Below, piece by piece: positions 19,253 to 28,263 of a DNA stretch of 64,000 nucleotides. The notes beneath the pieces were generated by a model. That model worked only from the letters and a program-made list of their open reading frames with translations, was not told the origin of the DNA and did not search any database. Within the stretch, counting starts at the first letter, position 1. Every line of letters begins with the position of its first letter. The position numbers were made by a program, and so were the translations under genes. The stretch covers positions 124,001-188,000 of the forward strand of contig JADJAB010000007.1 in assembly GCA_016704435.1 (NCBI GenBank). The letters are read 5' to 3'. This stretch comes from Rhodobacter sp. GTDB taxonomy: Bacteria; Pseudomonadota; Alphaproteobacteria; Rhodobacterales; Rhodobacteraceae.

Positions 19253-19842
19253 TGCTGGGCCTGCGTCGCCGCGTCCGGATCGAGACCGAGCGGATGACGC
19301 TGCGGCTGCCCGCCCATGCCGACTGGACGAACTGGGCCAACCTGCGCCGCGCCAGTGCAGCCTTCCTGACGCCGTGGGAGCCGGTTTGGGGCCATGACCA
19401 CCTGTCGCGCAAGGCGTTCACCAACCGCGTCTATTGGGCACAGCGCGCCGAAGGCCAGGGCACCGCGCTGCCCTTGCTGATGTTCCGCCGCGACGACGGC
19501 GCGCTTCTGGGCGCGATCACGCTGGACAACATCCGCCGCGGCCCGGCACAGGCGGGCACGCTGGGCTACTGGGTCGGCGCGGACCATGCCCGGAGGGGGT
19601 TCATGCGCGAGGCCATCCTGGCGGTGTCGCATCACGCCTTCCAGTCTCTCGACCTTTCCCGGCTGGAGGCCGCCTGCCTGCCCGAAAACGCCGCCTCGCG
19701 CGGGGTGCTGGAGAAATGCGGCTTCAAGTACGAAGGGGTCGCGCAAAGCTATCTGCAGATCAATGGCCGCTGGCGCAACCATGTGCTCTACGCCAACCTG
19801 CGCTCCGACCGGCGCGGTCGCACCGATGTCGGGCAGGCCTGA
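19249..19842 (+). CDS. GNAT acetyltransferase (RimJ/RimL-like)
   Basis: This 197-residue protein belongs to the RimJ-type GNAT subgroup, enzymes that acetylate protein N-termini or small molecules from acetyl-CoA. Seen are the opening RVRIETERMTLRLPAHAD, LLGAITLDNIRRG, the acetyl-CoA loop LGYWVGADHARRGFMREAIL, and LSRLEAACLPENAASRGVLE followed by KCGFKYEGVAQ. Its ATG overlaps the stop codon of the M16 gene. The acceptor substrate is not predictable. Confidence 0.88.
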   Translation: MMLGLRRRVRIETERMTLRLPAHADWTNWANLRRASAAFLTPWEPVWGHDHLSRKAFTNRVYWAQRAEGQGTALPLLMFRRDDGALLGAITLDNIRRGPAQAGTLGYWVGADHARRGFMREAILAVSHHAFQSLDLSRLEAACLPENAASRGVLEKCGFKYEGVAQSYLQINGRWRNHVLYANLRSDRRGRTDVGQA

Positions 19843-20389
19843 CACCCCGCGCGCCGTCCTGCTGCGCGGCGTCAATGTCGGCGGAACGAACCGCCTGCCG
19901 ATGGCCGGCTTCCGCAGTCTGCTGGAAGGCCTGGGCCTGACGCGGGTGGAAAGCTTCATCCAGTCCGGCAACGCGCTCTTTTGCGGCGGCGGGCCCGATG
20001 CCAGCCTTGGCCCTGCGATCAGCGCCGCCATCGGTGCGGCCTACGGCTACGCGCCCCGGGTCTTTCTGTGCGGCCTCGCCCGGCTGGAAGCGGCGCTTGA
20101 CCACCCCTTCGGCGCGGCGGCCGACCCCGCCCGCATCCATGCCGTCTTTCTAGCCGAAGTCGCGCCGGGGCTGGACGAGGCGCGCCTGCAGGCCGCAAGG
20201 GTGGACGAGGCCTGGGTGCTGCGCCCCGGTCTGTTCCTGCTGCACTCGCCCGGTGGCACCGGGCGCTCGAAACTGGCCGCGGTGCTGCCGCGCGCCCTGC
20301 CGGTGGCGCAGACCGCGCGCAACCTACATACCGTGGCGGCGCTGGTCGAGATGCTCCGCTCGCGCAGCCGTGAAGACGGGGCAGGGTGA
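19826..20389 (+). CDS. DUF1697 family protein
   Basis: A 187-residue protein with the DUF1697 opening AVLLRGVNVGGTNRLPMAGF and then VESFIQSGNALFC. Towards the end come LLHSPGGTGRSKLAAVLPRA and TARNLHTVAALVEML. The start overlaps the end of the GNAT gene by 17 bases, so the two are coupled. The biochemical role of DUF1697 is unknown to me. Confidence 0.85.
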   Translation: MSGRPDTPRAVLLRGVNVGGTNRLPMAGFRSLLEGLGLTRVESFIQSGNALFCGGGPDASLGPAISAAIGAAYGYAPRVFLCGLARLEAALDHPFGAAADPARIHAVFLAEVAPGLDEARLQAARVDEAWVLRPGLFLLHSPGGTGRSKLAAVLPRALPVAQTARNLHTVAALVEMLRSRSREDGAG

Positions 20390-20437
20390 CGGGCGCGCGG
20401 TTCAGGCTACACTTCGACGGACCCGGAGGTAACGCCG

Positions 20438-21256
20438 ATGTCCTGCCGACCCTTCCTTGCCGTCCTGCTTGCCCTCATGCCGTTGCCCGCCACCGCGCAG
20501 GAGCCGCGTATCCCCTCGCATTGCATCGCCTTGGCGGCAGGGCCGGAAACCTTGCAGCCGGCAAAGCTGGGCGAGGGGCTGGAACAGGACCGCGTGCTGA
20601 TCCGCTATCTGGCCCATGCCAGTTTTGCCATCGTTACCCATGACGGCACGGTGGCGGTGACCGATTACACCGGTTTCATCGGCCGGAGCGATCTGGTGCC
20701 CGACGTGGTGACGATGAACAACGCCCACCGGACCCACTGGACCGCCGACCCCGACCCGCGCATCCCGCATGTGCTGGACGGCTGGCCGGCCAATGGCGCG
20801 CCAGCCGATCACCGGCTGGACCTTGGGTCCATGCTGGTGCGCAACGTCACCACCGATACCCGCGGCCCCACTGGCGATGGCGCGCGGATGGACGGCAATT
20901 CGATTTTCATCTTCGAGGCAGGCGGCCTGTGCATCGGCCACCTTGGCCACCTGCACCAGATCCCGTCCGAGGCGCAGTATGCCGCCATCGGGCGGCTGGA
21001 TATCGTGATGGTCCCGGTCGACGGCGGCTACACGTTGCGGCTGGCCGACATGGCCGGGATCGTGCGGCGGATGAAGGCGCGGGTGGTGATCCCGATGCAC
21101 TGGTTCGACGGCGCGTCCTTGCGCGAATTCCTGGCCGAGATGGCGGGCGAGTTCGAGGTGGTCGAGACCGGGGGCCCGGAGATCGCCTTCGGCCTGCGCA
21201 GCCTGCCCTCGGTGCCAACGATCCTGGTGCTGGAGCCGCGCTTTCTGGACGAATGA
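20438..21256 (+). CDS. Exported MBL-fold metallo-hydrolase-like protein
   Basis: This 272-residue protein starts behind CCGGAGGTAA and carries a signal peptide (MSCRPFLAVLLALMPLPATA, cut near TAQ). The body resembles the UlaG/COG2220 branch of the metallo-beta-lactamase fold: IRYLAHASFAIVTHDGTVAV, TDYTGFIGRSDLVPDVVTMN, then NAHRTHWT, GLCIGHLGHLHQIP and VVIPMHWFDGASLREFL. The canonical HxHxDH cluster is not evident, although NNAHRTH, GHLGHLH and PMHW may supply ligands. It acts outside the cytoplasm. The substrate is unknown. Confidence 0.8.
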   Translation: MSCRPFLAVLLALMPLPATAQEPRIPSHCIALAAGPETLQPAKLGEGLEQDRVLIRYLAHASFAIVTHDGTVAVTDYTGFIGRSDLVPDVVTMNNAHRTHWTADPDPRIPHVLDGWPANGAPADHRLDLGSMLVRNVTTDTRGPTGDGARMDGNSIFIFEAGGLCIGHLGHLHQIPSEAQYAAIGRLDIVMVPVDGGYTLRLADMAGIVRRMKARVVIPMHWFDGASLREFLAEMAGEFEVVETGGPEIAFGLRSLPSVPTILVLEPRFLDE

Positions 21257-21298
21257 CGCGGCGCGCGCTAGGCAGGGCCAGCCCGACCGGAGAAAGCG

Positions 21299-22711
21299 AT
21301 GCTGAACCCCTGCGATGCCGCCTTCGTCGCCGCGCTGTCGGCCCGGCTGCCCGAAGGCACCCTGCGCCCGGCCGCACCGAAGCACCTGGAAGAGCCGCGC
21401 GGGCGCCTGCGCGGCCAGGCCGGTGCGGTGGCCCTGCCGCGGCGGGTCGAGGAGGTGGCCGAAGTGGTCCGCGCCTGTGCCGCGGCGCGGGTGGGCCTGG
21501 TGCCCTGGGGCGGCGGCACCTCGCTGGTGGGTGGGCAGGTGATGCCCGACGGTCCTGCGCCGCTGATCCTGTCGCTGGAGCGGATGGCGGTGATCCGCTC
21601 CGTTCAGGCACCGGAAAATGCTTTGGTGGCCGAGGCCGGGGCAAGTTTGCAGGCGGTGCGTGACGCGGCCGAAACGGCGGGGCGGCTCTTTCCGCTGTCG
21701 CTGGCCTCGCAGGGCACGGCGACGATTGGCGGCAATCTGGCGACCAATGCGGGAGGCACGGGCGTTCTGCGCTATGGCAATGCGCGCGACCTGTGCCTGG
21801 GGCTGGAGGTGGTGCTCGCCGACGGGTCGGTCTGGCATGGGCTGAAACGGTTGCGCAAGGACAACGCGGGCTACGACCTGAAGAACCTGCTGATCGGAGC
21901 CGAGGGCACGCTGGGAGTGATCACGGCGGCCAGCCTGCGGTTGGTGCCGCGGCCGGCGCATCGGGTGGTCGCAATGCTGGTGGTGCCCTCGGTCGAGGCG
22001 GCGCAGGCGCTGCTGGCGCTGGCCGAAACGCGGCTGGCCGGGCTGGTCTCGGCTTTCGAGTTGATCGGGCAGGCGGGGTTTCAGTTTCTGCAGGAAGTGG
22101 GGCCGGAGGTGCGCTTGCCCTTTGCTGTGGCGCCCGACTGGGCGGTGCTGGTGGAACTGGGCCTGCCGCAGGCGATCGAGCCGGAAGCGGCCATGGCCGG
22201 GCTTTACGCCGAAGCGGCCGGGGCCGGGCTGGTGCTGGACGGCGTGATCGCGGCCAGCGGCACGCAGGCCGATCAGCTTTGGGCGATCCGCGAGGCGATA
22301 CCGGAGGCGAACCGGCGCATTGGTGCGGTGTCCAGCCACGACATCTCGCTGCCCCTGTCGGCGATCCCCGGCTTTCTGCGCGAGGCGGGGGCGAAGGTCG
22401 CGGCATTGGGGCCGTTCCGGATCAGCGCCTTCGGCCATCTGGGCGATGGCAACCTGCATTTCAACGTCTTTCCGCCGAAGGGTGGGACGCGGGCCGACCA
22501 TGAGGGCCAGCGCAGTGCCGTGACACGGCTGGTGCACGATCTGGTGCACGCGGCCGGCGGCTCGATTGCGGCCGAGCATGGCATCGGGCGGCTGAAGGTC
22601 AAGGAACTGGAGCGTTACGGCGATCCGGCGAAGCTGGCGGCGATGCGACAGGTCAAGGCGGCACTTGACCCGTTGGGCATTCTCAACCCCGGCGCTGTTC
22701 TGCGGGCCTGA
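21299..22711 (+). CDS. FAD-binding oxidoreductase (D-2-hydroxyacid dehydrogenase, GlcD/D2HGDH-like)
   Basis: The 470-residue protein has a PCMH-type FAD domain: VGLVPWGGGTSLVGGQVMPD, LASQGTATIGGNLATNAGGT and LLIGAEGTLGVITAASLRLV. A C-terminal FAD-linked oxidase cap domain carries SAFGHLGDGNLHFNVFPPKG (metal or substrate His residues) and AAEHGIGRLKVKELERYGDP. This is the D-lactate / glycolate / D-2-hydroxyglutarate dehydrogenase family; the exact substrate is not decidable. No partner GlcE or GlcF is adjacent, which argues for a single-subunit enzyme. Confidence 0.88.
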   Translation: MLNPCDAAFVAALSARLPEGTLRPAAPKHLEEPRGRLRGQAGAVALPRRVEEVAEVVRACAAARVGLVPWGGGTSLVGGQVMPDGPAPLILSLERMAVIRSVQAPENALVAEAGASLQAVRDAAETAGRLFPLSLASQGTATIGGNLATNAGGTGVLRYGNARDLCLGLEVVLADGSVWHGLKRLRKDNAGYDLKNLLIGAEGTLGVITAASLRLVPRPAHRVVAMLVVPSVEAAQALLALAETRLAGLVSAFELIGQAGFQFLQEVGPEVRLPFAVAPDWAVLVELGLPQAIEPEAAMAGLYAEAAGAGLVLDGVIAASGTQADQLWAIREAIPEANRRIGAVSSHDISLPLSAIPGFLREAGAKVAALGPFRISAFGHLGDGNLHFNVFPPKGGTRADHEGQRSAVTRLVHDLVHAAGGSIAAEHGIGRLKVKELERYGDPAKLAAMRQVKAALDPLGILNPGAVLRA

Positions 22712-22717
22712 CGCCGG

Positions 22718-22960
22718 GTGAAGCAATTGCGCGCCCTTGCGGGCGCAAGTCTCACATCTCGGCTCTGGCCTGCGGCCCGCCGCCTCGGGGGCCCGGTGCC
22801 GGCGCGACGCGGTTGCGCGGCCGGGCGATTCCGACCTTGGGGAGGGTGCCTCCGGCGGGAGTATTTTCGCCAAGATGAATGCGGGAAAAAGGTTATCCGG
22901 GCTTCATCTTGGCCCAAATACTCCGGGGGGCCGAAGGCGGGGGCAGCGCCCCCTCTGACC
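22718..22960. repeat. Composite inverted-repeat element, copy 1
   Basis: Module A (AGCAATTGCGCGCCCTTGCG onward, 22723) is followed by an inverted pair of module B. The left arm is GGAGTATTTTCGCCAAGATG (22858) and the right arm is CTTCATCTTGGCCCAAATAC, ending at about 22925. A G-rich palindrome GGGGGCAGCGCCCCC follows. The element lies between the convergent ends of the FAD oxidoreductase gene and apt, where a two-way terminator would be expected. The rest of this ~400-base gap holds nothing else I recognise. Confidence 0.75.
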
Positions 22961-23109
22961 TCTGCAGATCGGTGCACCCCGCCGGTGATACGCCGGCGGG
23001 GTGGGGGGTGTGGTAAGTGACGTGATGTGCAAGCAGCGCGTCAGCCGGGTTGGGTAGACCCGGCTCGGACAGGACTAGGGCGATTCCCTTTCGACGCGGT
23101 TAACGCCGC

Positions 23110-23643
23110 CTAGAGTCCCTCGAAGGCGCAAAGCGCGTGGACTTCCATCCCCAAGGCCTCGAGTTTCCGGCGTCCGCCCAGATCGGGCAGGTCGACCACG
23201 AAGGCGCAGCCGATCACTTCGGCGCCCAGCCGCTCGATCAGGCGGATCCCGGCCTCGGCGGTGCCACCGGTGGCCAGAAGGTCATCGACCAGCAGCACCT
23301 TTTCGCCGGCCTGCATGGCATCTTCATGCACCTCGACCACCGCCTCGCCGTATTCAAGCGTATAGGCTTGGGAAATCGTCTGGCCCGGCAGCTTGCCCTT
23401 CTTGCGCACCGGCACGAAGCCGGTGGACAGTTGATGCGCCACCGCACCGCCCAGGATGAAACCCCGCGCCTCCAGCCCGACCACCTTGTCGATGCGCAGA
23501 CCAGCATAGGGAGCCAGCAGCTGGTCGACGCACATCCGGAAGCCGCGCGGATCGGCGAACAGCGTGGTCACGTCGCGAAACAGGATCCCGTCATGCGGGA
23601 AGTCCACGATGGTGCGGATGTAGTCCTTGACGGTTTTCGCCAT
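23110..23643 (-). CDS. apt: Adenine phosphoribosyltransferase
   Basis: This 177-residue protein converts adenine and PRPP to AMP. It opens MAKTVKDYIRTIVDFPHDGI, followed by LFRDVTTLFADPRGFR. It contains VVGLEARGFILGGAVAHQL and the PRPP-binding loop KVLLVDDLLATGGTAEAGIR. The start is ATG 23643; the longer frame upstream is not family-like. It lies downstream of mtnP and DUF2927 on the same strand. This fits recycling of the adenine released by MTA phosphorylase. Confidence 0.96.
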   Translation of the reverse strand: MAKTVKDYIRTIVDFPHDGILFRDVTTLFADPRGFRMCVDQLLAPYAGLRIDKVVGLEARGFILGGAVAHQLSTGFVPVRKKGKLPGQTISQAYTLEYGEAVVEVHEDAMQAGEKVLLVDDLLATGGTAEAGIRLIERLGAEVIGCAFVVDLPDLGGRRKLEALGMEVHALCAFEGL

Positions 23644-23735
23644 GTCTCTAGCCTCGGGCCAATGGGTCGGGTTTCGATAGCATCGGCCGGAACACCGCGA
23701 CAAGTCCGGCAGGCGCGGTGCCCGGCAAAGCCGGG

Positions 23736-24422
23736 TCACTGACGGAGCGGGTAGAGCCAGCGCAGCAGCCGGGCGTCCTGGCCTTCGATCACCTCGGTCG
23801 CGTTCGAGCTTTGCGACAGGATCGACACGCCCTCATAGGCCGCGCCCTCGATGTCGAAGCGCGGGCCGAGGGTCTGGAACAGTTCTTCCAGCACCACCGA
23901 CTGCAGGTCCTGATCGGTGATTGCGGTCGAGATCAGCACCGTCGCGGCGGTGATCTGGCTGCGGTCGTTCCACCAGTAGGACATGTAGCCCACGCCCATC
24001 ACGCCCGCGGCGGAAAAGCCTGGGTCGTCGTCCATCACCGTGCCTTCGACCAGCGCGGTGGGCATGACGCGGATGTCGGCCCTTGCGCCGTCGACACGGC
24101 GGATGGACATGCCCGCCCCGACGGCGTTGATTTCGGCGATTGCCGCCGCCAGCGCCTTGTCCAGTGCCGCGGTGAATCCGGCGGGCGGCGGGACCTCTGC
24201 GGGCAGCAGGGAAAGGGTGACCTCGTCTCTCGGCCAGCGGATCACCGGGCCGGCGCAGGCGTCACCGGGGCGCGCGCCGCAGGTGGCGAGGCGGAAGAAA
24301 TCCTCGTCGGACAGCAGGTCCGGGGCGGCGACACCGTCGAACTCTTCGGCCAGCGCGGGCGGCGGCGCAGACAGGGCCGCGAGCAGCATGGCGGGTAGCA
24401 GGGCGGGCAGCCGGAGTGTCAC
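23736..24422 (-). CDS. DUF2927 secreted protein
   Basis: A 228-residue protein with signal peptide (MTLRLPALLPAMLLAALSAP, cut near ALAEE). DUF2927 features are IRRVDGARADIRVMPTALVE, GVMGVGYMSYWWNDRSQITA and the C-terminal LQSVVLEELFQTLGPRFDIE followed by SILSQSSNATEVIEGQDARL. The VLEELFQ helix occupies the place where related metalloprotease-like folds carry HExxH, but His is absent, so catalytic activity is doubtful. It overlaps mtnP by four bases (ATGA) and so sits inside a nucleotide-salvage operon without an obvious reason. Confidence 0.78.
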   Translation of the reverse strand: MTLRLPALLPAMLLAALSAPPPALAEEFDGVAAPDLLSDEDFFRLATCGARPGDACAGPVIRWPRDEVTLSLLPAEVPPPAGFTAALDKALAAAIAEINAVGAGMSIRRVDGARADIRVMPTALVEGTVMDDDPGFSAAGVMGVGYMSYWWNDRSQITAATVLISTAITDQDLQSVVLEELFQTLGPRFDIEGAAYEGVSILSQSSNATEVIEGQDARLLRWLYPLRQ

Positions 24423-25285
24423 AGGACCCGCCCGGCAACAGCATCCAGCCGGGCCAGCAGTTCGGGGTCGCGCTGGTCGGGGGCGGTCATCAGCGCATGA
24501 CCCAGCGCCCGGTCGCAGCCCTGCGGGCAGGGCATGCGAGGACCCTGCAGCGCCCTAGGCAGCTCTGCCACGGTGGCGCGGGCGGCATCGGCATTGGCGG
24601 TCAGCGTGGCGATCACGGTGGCCACATCCACAGCGTCATGGTCGGGGTGCCAGCAGTCGTAATCGGTGACCATGGCGAGGCTGGCATAGCACAGCTCGGC
24701 TTCGCGGGCGAGCTTGGCCTCGGGCATGCCGGTCATGCCGATCACATCGGCGCCCCACTGCCGGTAAAGCCGGCTTTCGGCGAGGGTCGAGAACTGCGGG
24801 CCCTCCATCGCCAGATAGGTGGCGCCCTGGTGGATGGTCTTGCCGGCGGCCGTAGCGGCCAGGGCGAGGGCGGAGCCGAGCCGCGGGCAGGTCGGATGCG
24901 CCAGGCTGACATGGGCGACGCAGCCCGCCCCGAAGAAGGATTTTTCCCGTGCGAAGGTGCGGTCGATGAACTGCTCGACGAGGACGAAATCGCCGGGCCC
25001 GAAATCCTCGCGCAGCGAGCCTACGGCAGAGACCGCGATCACATCGGTGCAGCCCAGCCGCTTCAGCGCGTCGATGTTGGCGCGGTAGGGGATCGACGAG
25101 GGCGAATGGACATGGCCGCGGCCGTGGCGGGGCAGGAAGGCCATCGGCGTGCCCATCAGCCGGCCGACGAGGATCTCGTCCGAGGGCTTGCCCCAGGGCG
25201 TCTTGACCTTGACCCAGGAGGCGCCTTCCAGCCCTTCGATGCGGTAGACGCCCGAGCCGCCGATGACTCCGATCATGGTCTGCAT
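24419..25285 (-). CDS. mtnP: S-methyl-5'-thioadenosine phosphorylase
   Basis: The 288-residue enzyme phosphorolyses methylthioadenosine to adenine and methylthioribose-1-phosphate. It has the family opening MIGVIGGSGVYRIEGLEGAS and the phosphate/ribose region FLPRHGRGHVHSPSSIPYRA. Also present are QFIDRTFAREKSFFGAGCVA, the MTAP-type AMEGPQFSTLAESRLYRQWG and IGMTGMPEAKLAREAELCYA. The ATG three codons downstream (MIGV) is an equally good start. It heads the mtnP-DUF2927-apt operon. Confidence 0.95.
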   Translation of the reverse strand: MQTMIGVIGGSGVYRIEGLEGASWVKVKTPWGKPSDEILVGRLMGTPMAFLPRHGRGHVHSPSSIPYRANIDALKRLGCTDVIAVSAVGSLREDFGPGDFVLVEQFIDRTFAREKSFFGAGCVAHVSLAHPTCPRLGSALALAATAAGKTIHQGATYLAMEGPQFSTLAESRLYRQWGADVIGMTGMPEAKLAREAELCYASLAMVTDYDCWHPDHDAVDVATVIATLTANADAARATVAELPRALQGPRMPCPQGCDRALGHALMTAPDQRDPELLARLDAVAGRVL

Positions 25286-25373
25286 GGGGGTCTCCTGCCG
25301 GTTGCGTCAGGGCAAAGAATAGCGGCGGCCGGGGCCGGGGGAAGGGGAGCACGCGCGGCAAGCGGAGCACGCC

Positions 25374-25414
25374 AATCCTTCGAAGGATTCTGCAAATCTT
25401 TTCGAAAAGATTTG
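25374..25414. terminator. Two adjacent perfect palindromes, probable terminator
   Basis: AATCCTTCGAAGGATT is a 16-base palindrome. Four bases on, the arms CAAATCTTTT and AAAAGATTTG flank CG as a 22-base palindrome. They lie between the 3' end of the nucleotidase gene and the 5' end of mtnP (both minus strand). Read on the minus strand they form hairpins with A/T-rich arms but no clear T tail, so termination is likely though not certain. They could also be a repeat element. Confidence 0.6.
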
Positions 25415-25486
25415 TCGCTCCGGTGGTAGGCTCTGCGCCCGGAAAGCCTGGGGAGTCCGGGCGCGCGCCTGATCGGGAAGGCCCGC

Positions 25487-27450
25487 TCAGAGCGTGATGC
25501 GGAACTGCGCAAAGCCGTCGGCGCCGTCGCCCGCCGGTTCGATCTGCAATCCGCGGGCGCGCACGTCGTCGAGGTAGTCCGCCGCCTTCGGCCCGGTCTC
25601 GAACAGCACCGTCGCGCCCCCTGCCGGCGCAAAGCCCCAGTTGGCATCGGCCGCCGGCGCGATCGTGCCCTGGTCGACGATGTAGCGCACGATCACGTCG
25701 CGGTTGGTGTCGGGGGCCACCAGGATCACGGTAGAGCCATCGGCGCCGGGGAACTTGCCGCCGCCGCCGGCGCGGTAGTTGTTCGAGGCCACGATGAACT
25801 CGGCCGCCGGATCAATGGGCGCGCCATTCCACATCAGGTCCAGGATGCGGCTGGCCGAGGCGTCCAGCAGCTCTCCCTTGGGATCGTATTTCGACGGTTG
25901 GGTGATGTCGATCCGGTAGCTCACCCCGTCGATCACGTCGAAGTTGTAGCTGGGGAATTCCGGGTTGATCAGGGCCTGGTCCGGCTTGCCCGGCTCGATC
26001 CGGTTGAAGATGCCGGCGCTGCGTTCCAGCCAGTCCTTCACCTGCGCCCCGGTGATCCGCACTGCCTGCAGGGTGTTGGGGTAGAGGTAGAGGTCGGCGA
26101 CGTTCTTGATCGCCACCGGCCCGACCGCCACATCGGTATAATACTCTGGCCCGCCCCGCCCGCCGGCCTTGAAAGGGGCGGCCGCCGACAGAATCGGCAA
26201 GGCTTCGTGTTCGGTGCCCTTCAGAAGCTGGCTCACATACCAGACCTGCGCCAGCGAGACGATCTGCACCGAGGGATCATCGGCCACCAGCGCGAAATAG
26301 CTGTGCAGCGGCGCCGAGGTCTGGCCCACTTCGGCCCGCACGTATTCCAGCGTTTCCTGGTGGATCTGTGCGGTGGCAGCGATGGCGGGGGCGAAATCCT
26401 CGACCAGCGGCTTGACCGAGCGGTCTTCGCCGCGCTCGAAGATCGGCCGCAGGGTCGCTTCGTGGCCGGCCACGCGCCAGCCGTCGCCGTCACGCTCCAG
26501 CATCAGGTCGATCAGGCCCATGCTGCTGCCCCAGAACCCGGCCATGACTGCGGGCTTGCCCATCAGCGTGCCCTTTTCGTTGTCGATGCCTTCGCCCTCG
26601 AAATCGGTGCCGGGGAAATCACGGTGGGCGTGGCCGGTGATCAGCGCGTCGATCCCCTCGACCCCGGCCAGCCGCAGCGAGGCGTTTTCCATCATCGCCG
26701 CCTCGGGGCCGGGTGTGATCCCGGAATGCGACAGCGCGATCACGATCTGGGCGCCGGCCGCGCGCAAGGCGGGCACATGGGCGCGGGCAGCCTCCAGGAT
26801 GTCGCGGACGGCGAAGCCCGCCTCCAGGTGTCCGCGGTCCCATTGCATGATCTGCGGCGGCACGAAGCCGATGATGCCGATGCGGATCGGGTGCTTTTCT
26901 TTGGCGCCGTCGGTCAGCTCGCGGTCGAGGATCAGCCAGGGCCTGACGTAGAAATCGTCCTTGTCGGGCGTGTCGCCCAGGCTGCGGGCGAAGTTGGCGC
27001 AGACGATGGGAAACGCGGCCCCGGCGTTCACCAGGTCGAGGAACGGGATGCCATAGTTGAACTCGTGGTTGCCCAGGGTGCCGCAATCATAGCCGACGCT
27101 GTTCATGCCGGCGATCACCGGGTGGATGTCGCCCTCTTTCATCCCCCGCGAATAGGCGATGTAGTCGGCCATCGGGTTGCCTGCATGTAGTCGCCGTTGT
27201 CCAGCGTCAGGGAGTTCGCCGCTTCGGCGCGGGCGGCCATGATGTGGCTGGCGGTGCGGGCAAGGCCCATCGTGTCGTTGGGCTTGTCGGAATAGTAGTC
27301 ATAGGGCTGCACATGGCAATGCAGGTCGGTGGTGGCAAGAAGGCGCAGATGCGCCTGCCCGGCCTGGGCACGGGCCGCGAACGGGTGCAGCAGCGTCAGG
27401 CCGGCGGCGGTGGTGGACAACAGGAACGACCGGCGGGAAAGGCGGAACAT
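25487..27450 (-). CDS. cpdB: 2',3'-cyclic-nucleotide 2'-phosphodiesterase/3'-nucleotidase, frameshifted
   Basis: A periplasmic bifunctional nucleotidase of the UshA/CpdB family. The N-terminus has a twin-arginine-like signal (MFRLSRRSFLLSTTAAGLTL). The metallophosphatase motifs are ATTDLHCHVQPYDYYSDK, LDNGDYMQ, GTLGNHEFNYGIPF and ITGHAHRDFPG. The C-terminal substrate domain includes VASNNYRAGGGGKFPGADGS. The frame breaks at 27178-27183 in ATGCAGG-CAACCCG, where one base is missing. With it restored the product is 654 residues, as expected for CpdB. Palindromes follow the stop codon. The symbol rests on length and motif similarity. Confidence 0.87.
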
Positions 27451-27565
27451 GGGGTGAACCTCCGTTGGGGATGCGGCCTCTGGCGGGCCTGATACGCGGT
27501 CAGCCTAGCAGGCGGCAGCGGGGATTTCATCTGCAAGTTGCACGCCCGGCGTTCACAGCTTCGCG

Positions 27566-28166
27566 TCAATCGTCGGGTCGGGCGTCGGGTCGGGCGTCGG
27601 GGCGGGCCAGTTCGAACACCGCCGAGACCTCTGCATAGTCGCGATAGCCCAGCCGGGCCAGCGGGCGGAATCGCGTGACCTCGAACCGCCCGCTCGCCAG
27701 ACAGTCGTCGCGCAAGTGCACCCCGGCAACCAGCCCGAGGACCATGAAATTACCCTCCCCCGGCAGGGTCAGCACCCGGCTTGCACGGCATTCCAGCGTG
27801 GCCGGCGCATCGGCCACGCGGGCAGTCGATGGTGGTGCAGTCGGCGCGGGCGACGCCGGCGCGGGCGAGTTCGTCGATGCCACGGGCAAAGCCCTCGGAA
27901 GTGGCGTTCATTGCGTGCAGCGCGGCGGCGGCTACGATGTTCACCGCAAAGACGCCGGTCTCCTCGATGGCGCGGATGCTGTCCTTCAGGCCGCCCGCGA
28001 ACATCACCTGCGGCGGCGTGTCGGCGATGGCGTTGAAGAAGGAATAGGGGGAAAGGTTGTCACCCGTGGCGCAGCGGGTGGATATCCAGCCGATCGGGCG
28101 CGGCGCGACGATGGCCTTGAACGGGTTGTGCGGCAGGCCGTGGCCGTCTTCGGGGCGGTAGAACAT
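27566..28166 (-). CDS. Flavin reductase family protein, frameshifted
   Basis: The protein begins MFYRPEDGHGLPHNPFKAIV and shows the FMN-binding split-barrel features APRPIGWISTRCATGDNLSP, YSFFNAIADTPPQVMFAG and TGVFAVNIVAAAAL. The frame changes at about 27817-27822 after ADCTTIDCPR, by one extra base (or two missing). It resumes as VADAPATLECRASRVLTLPG and continues GEGNFMVLGLVAGVHLRDD to the end. The corrected length is 199-200 residues, typical for this family, which reduces flavin or binds it for a partner oxygenase. The C-terminus is a short DARPDARPDD repeat encoded by 12-base units. Confidence 0.85.
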
Positions 28167-28263
28167 CGGGGCTCCTTGCGGCCGGAAGGCGCGGTTTGCT
28201 CCTGACACAAACGCATGTTACCCCGCGATTCCAGTAGATTCTGGGCCGGCAGATTCGGAACAA

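Noticed and set aside
20402..22873. 823-codon open frame on the minus strand over the MBL-fold and FAD oxidoreductase genes
   Set aside because: Both plus-strand genes have signal peptides or domain motifs in the right order; the antisense product is low-complexity.
27568..27605. Short 12-base tandem units as a contingency locus
   Set aside because: There are only two to three units at the very C-terminus of the flavin reductase gene, in frame and without effect on the reading frame.
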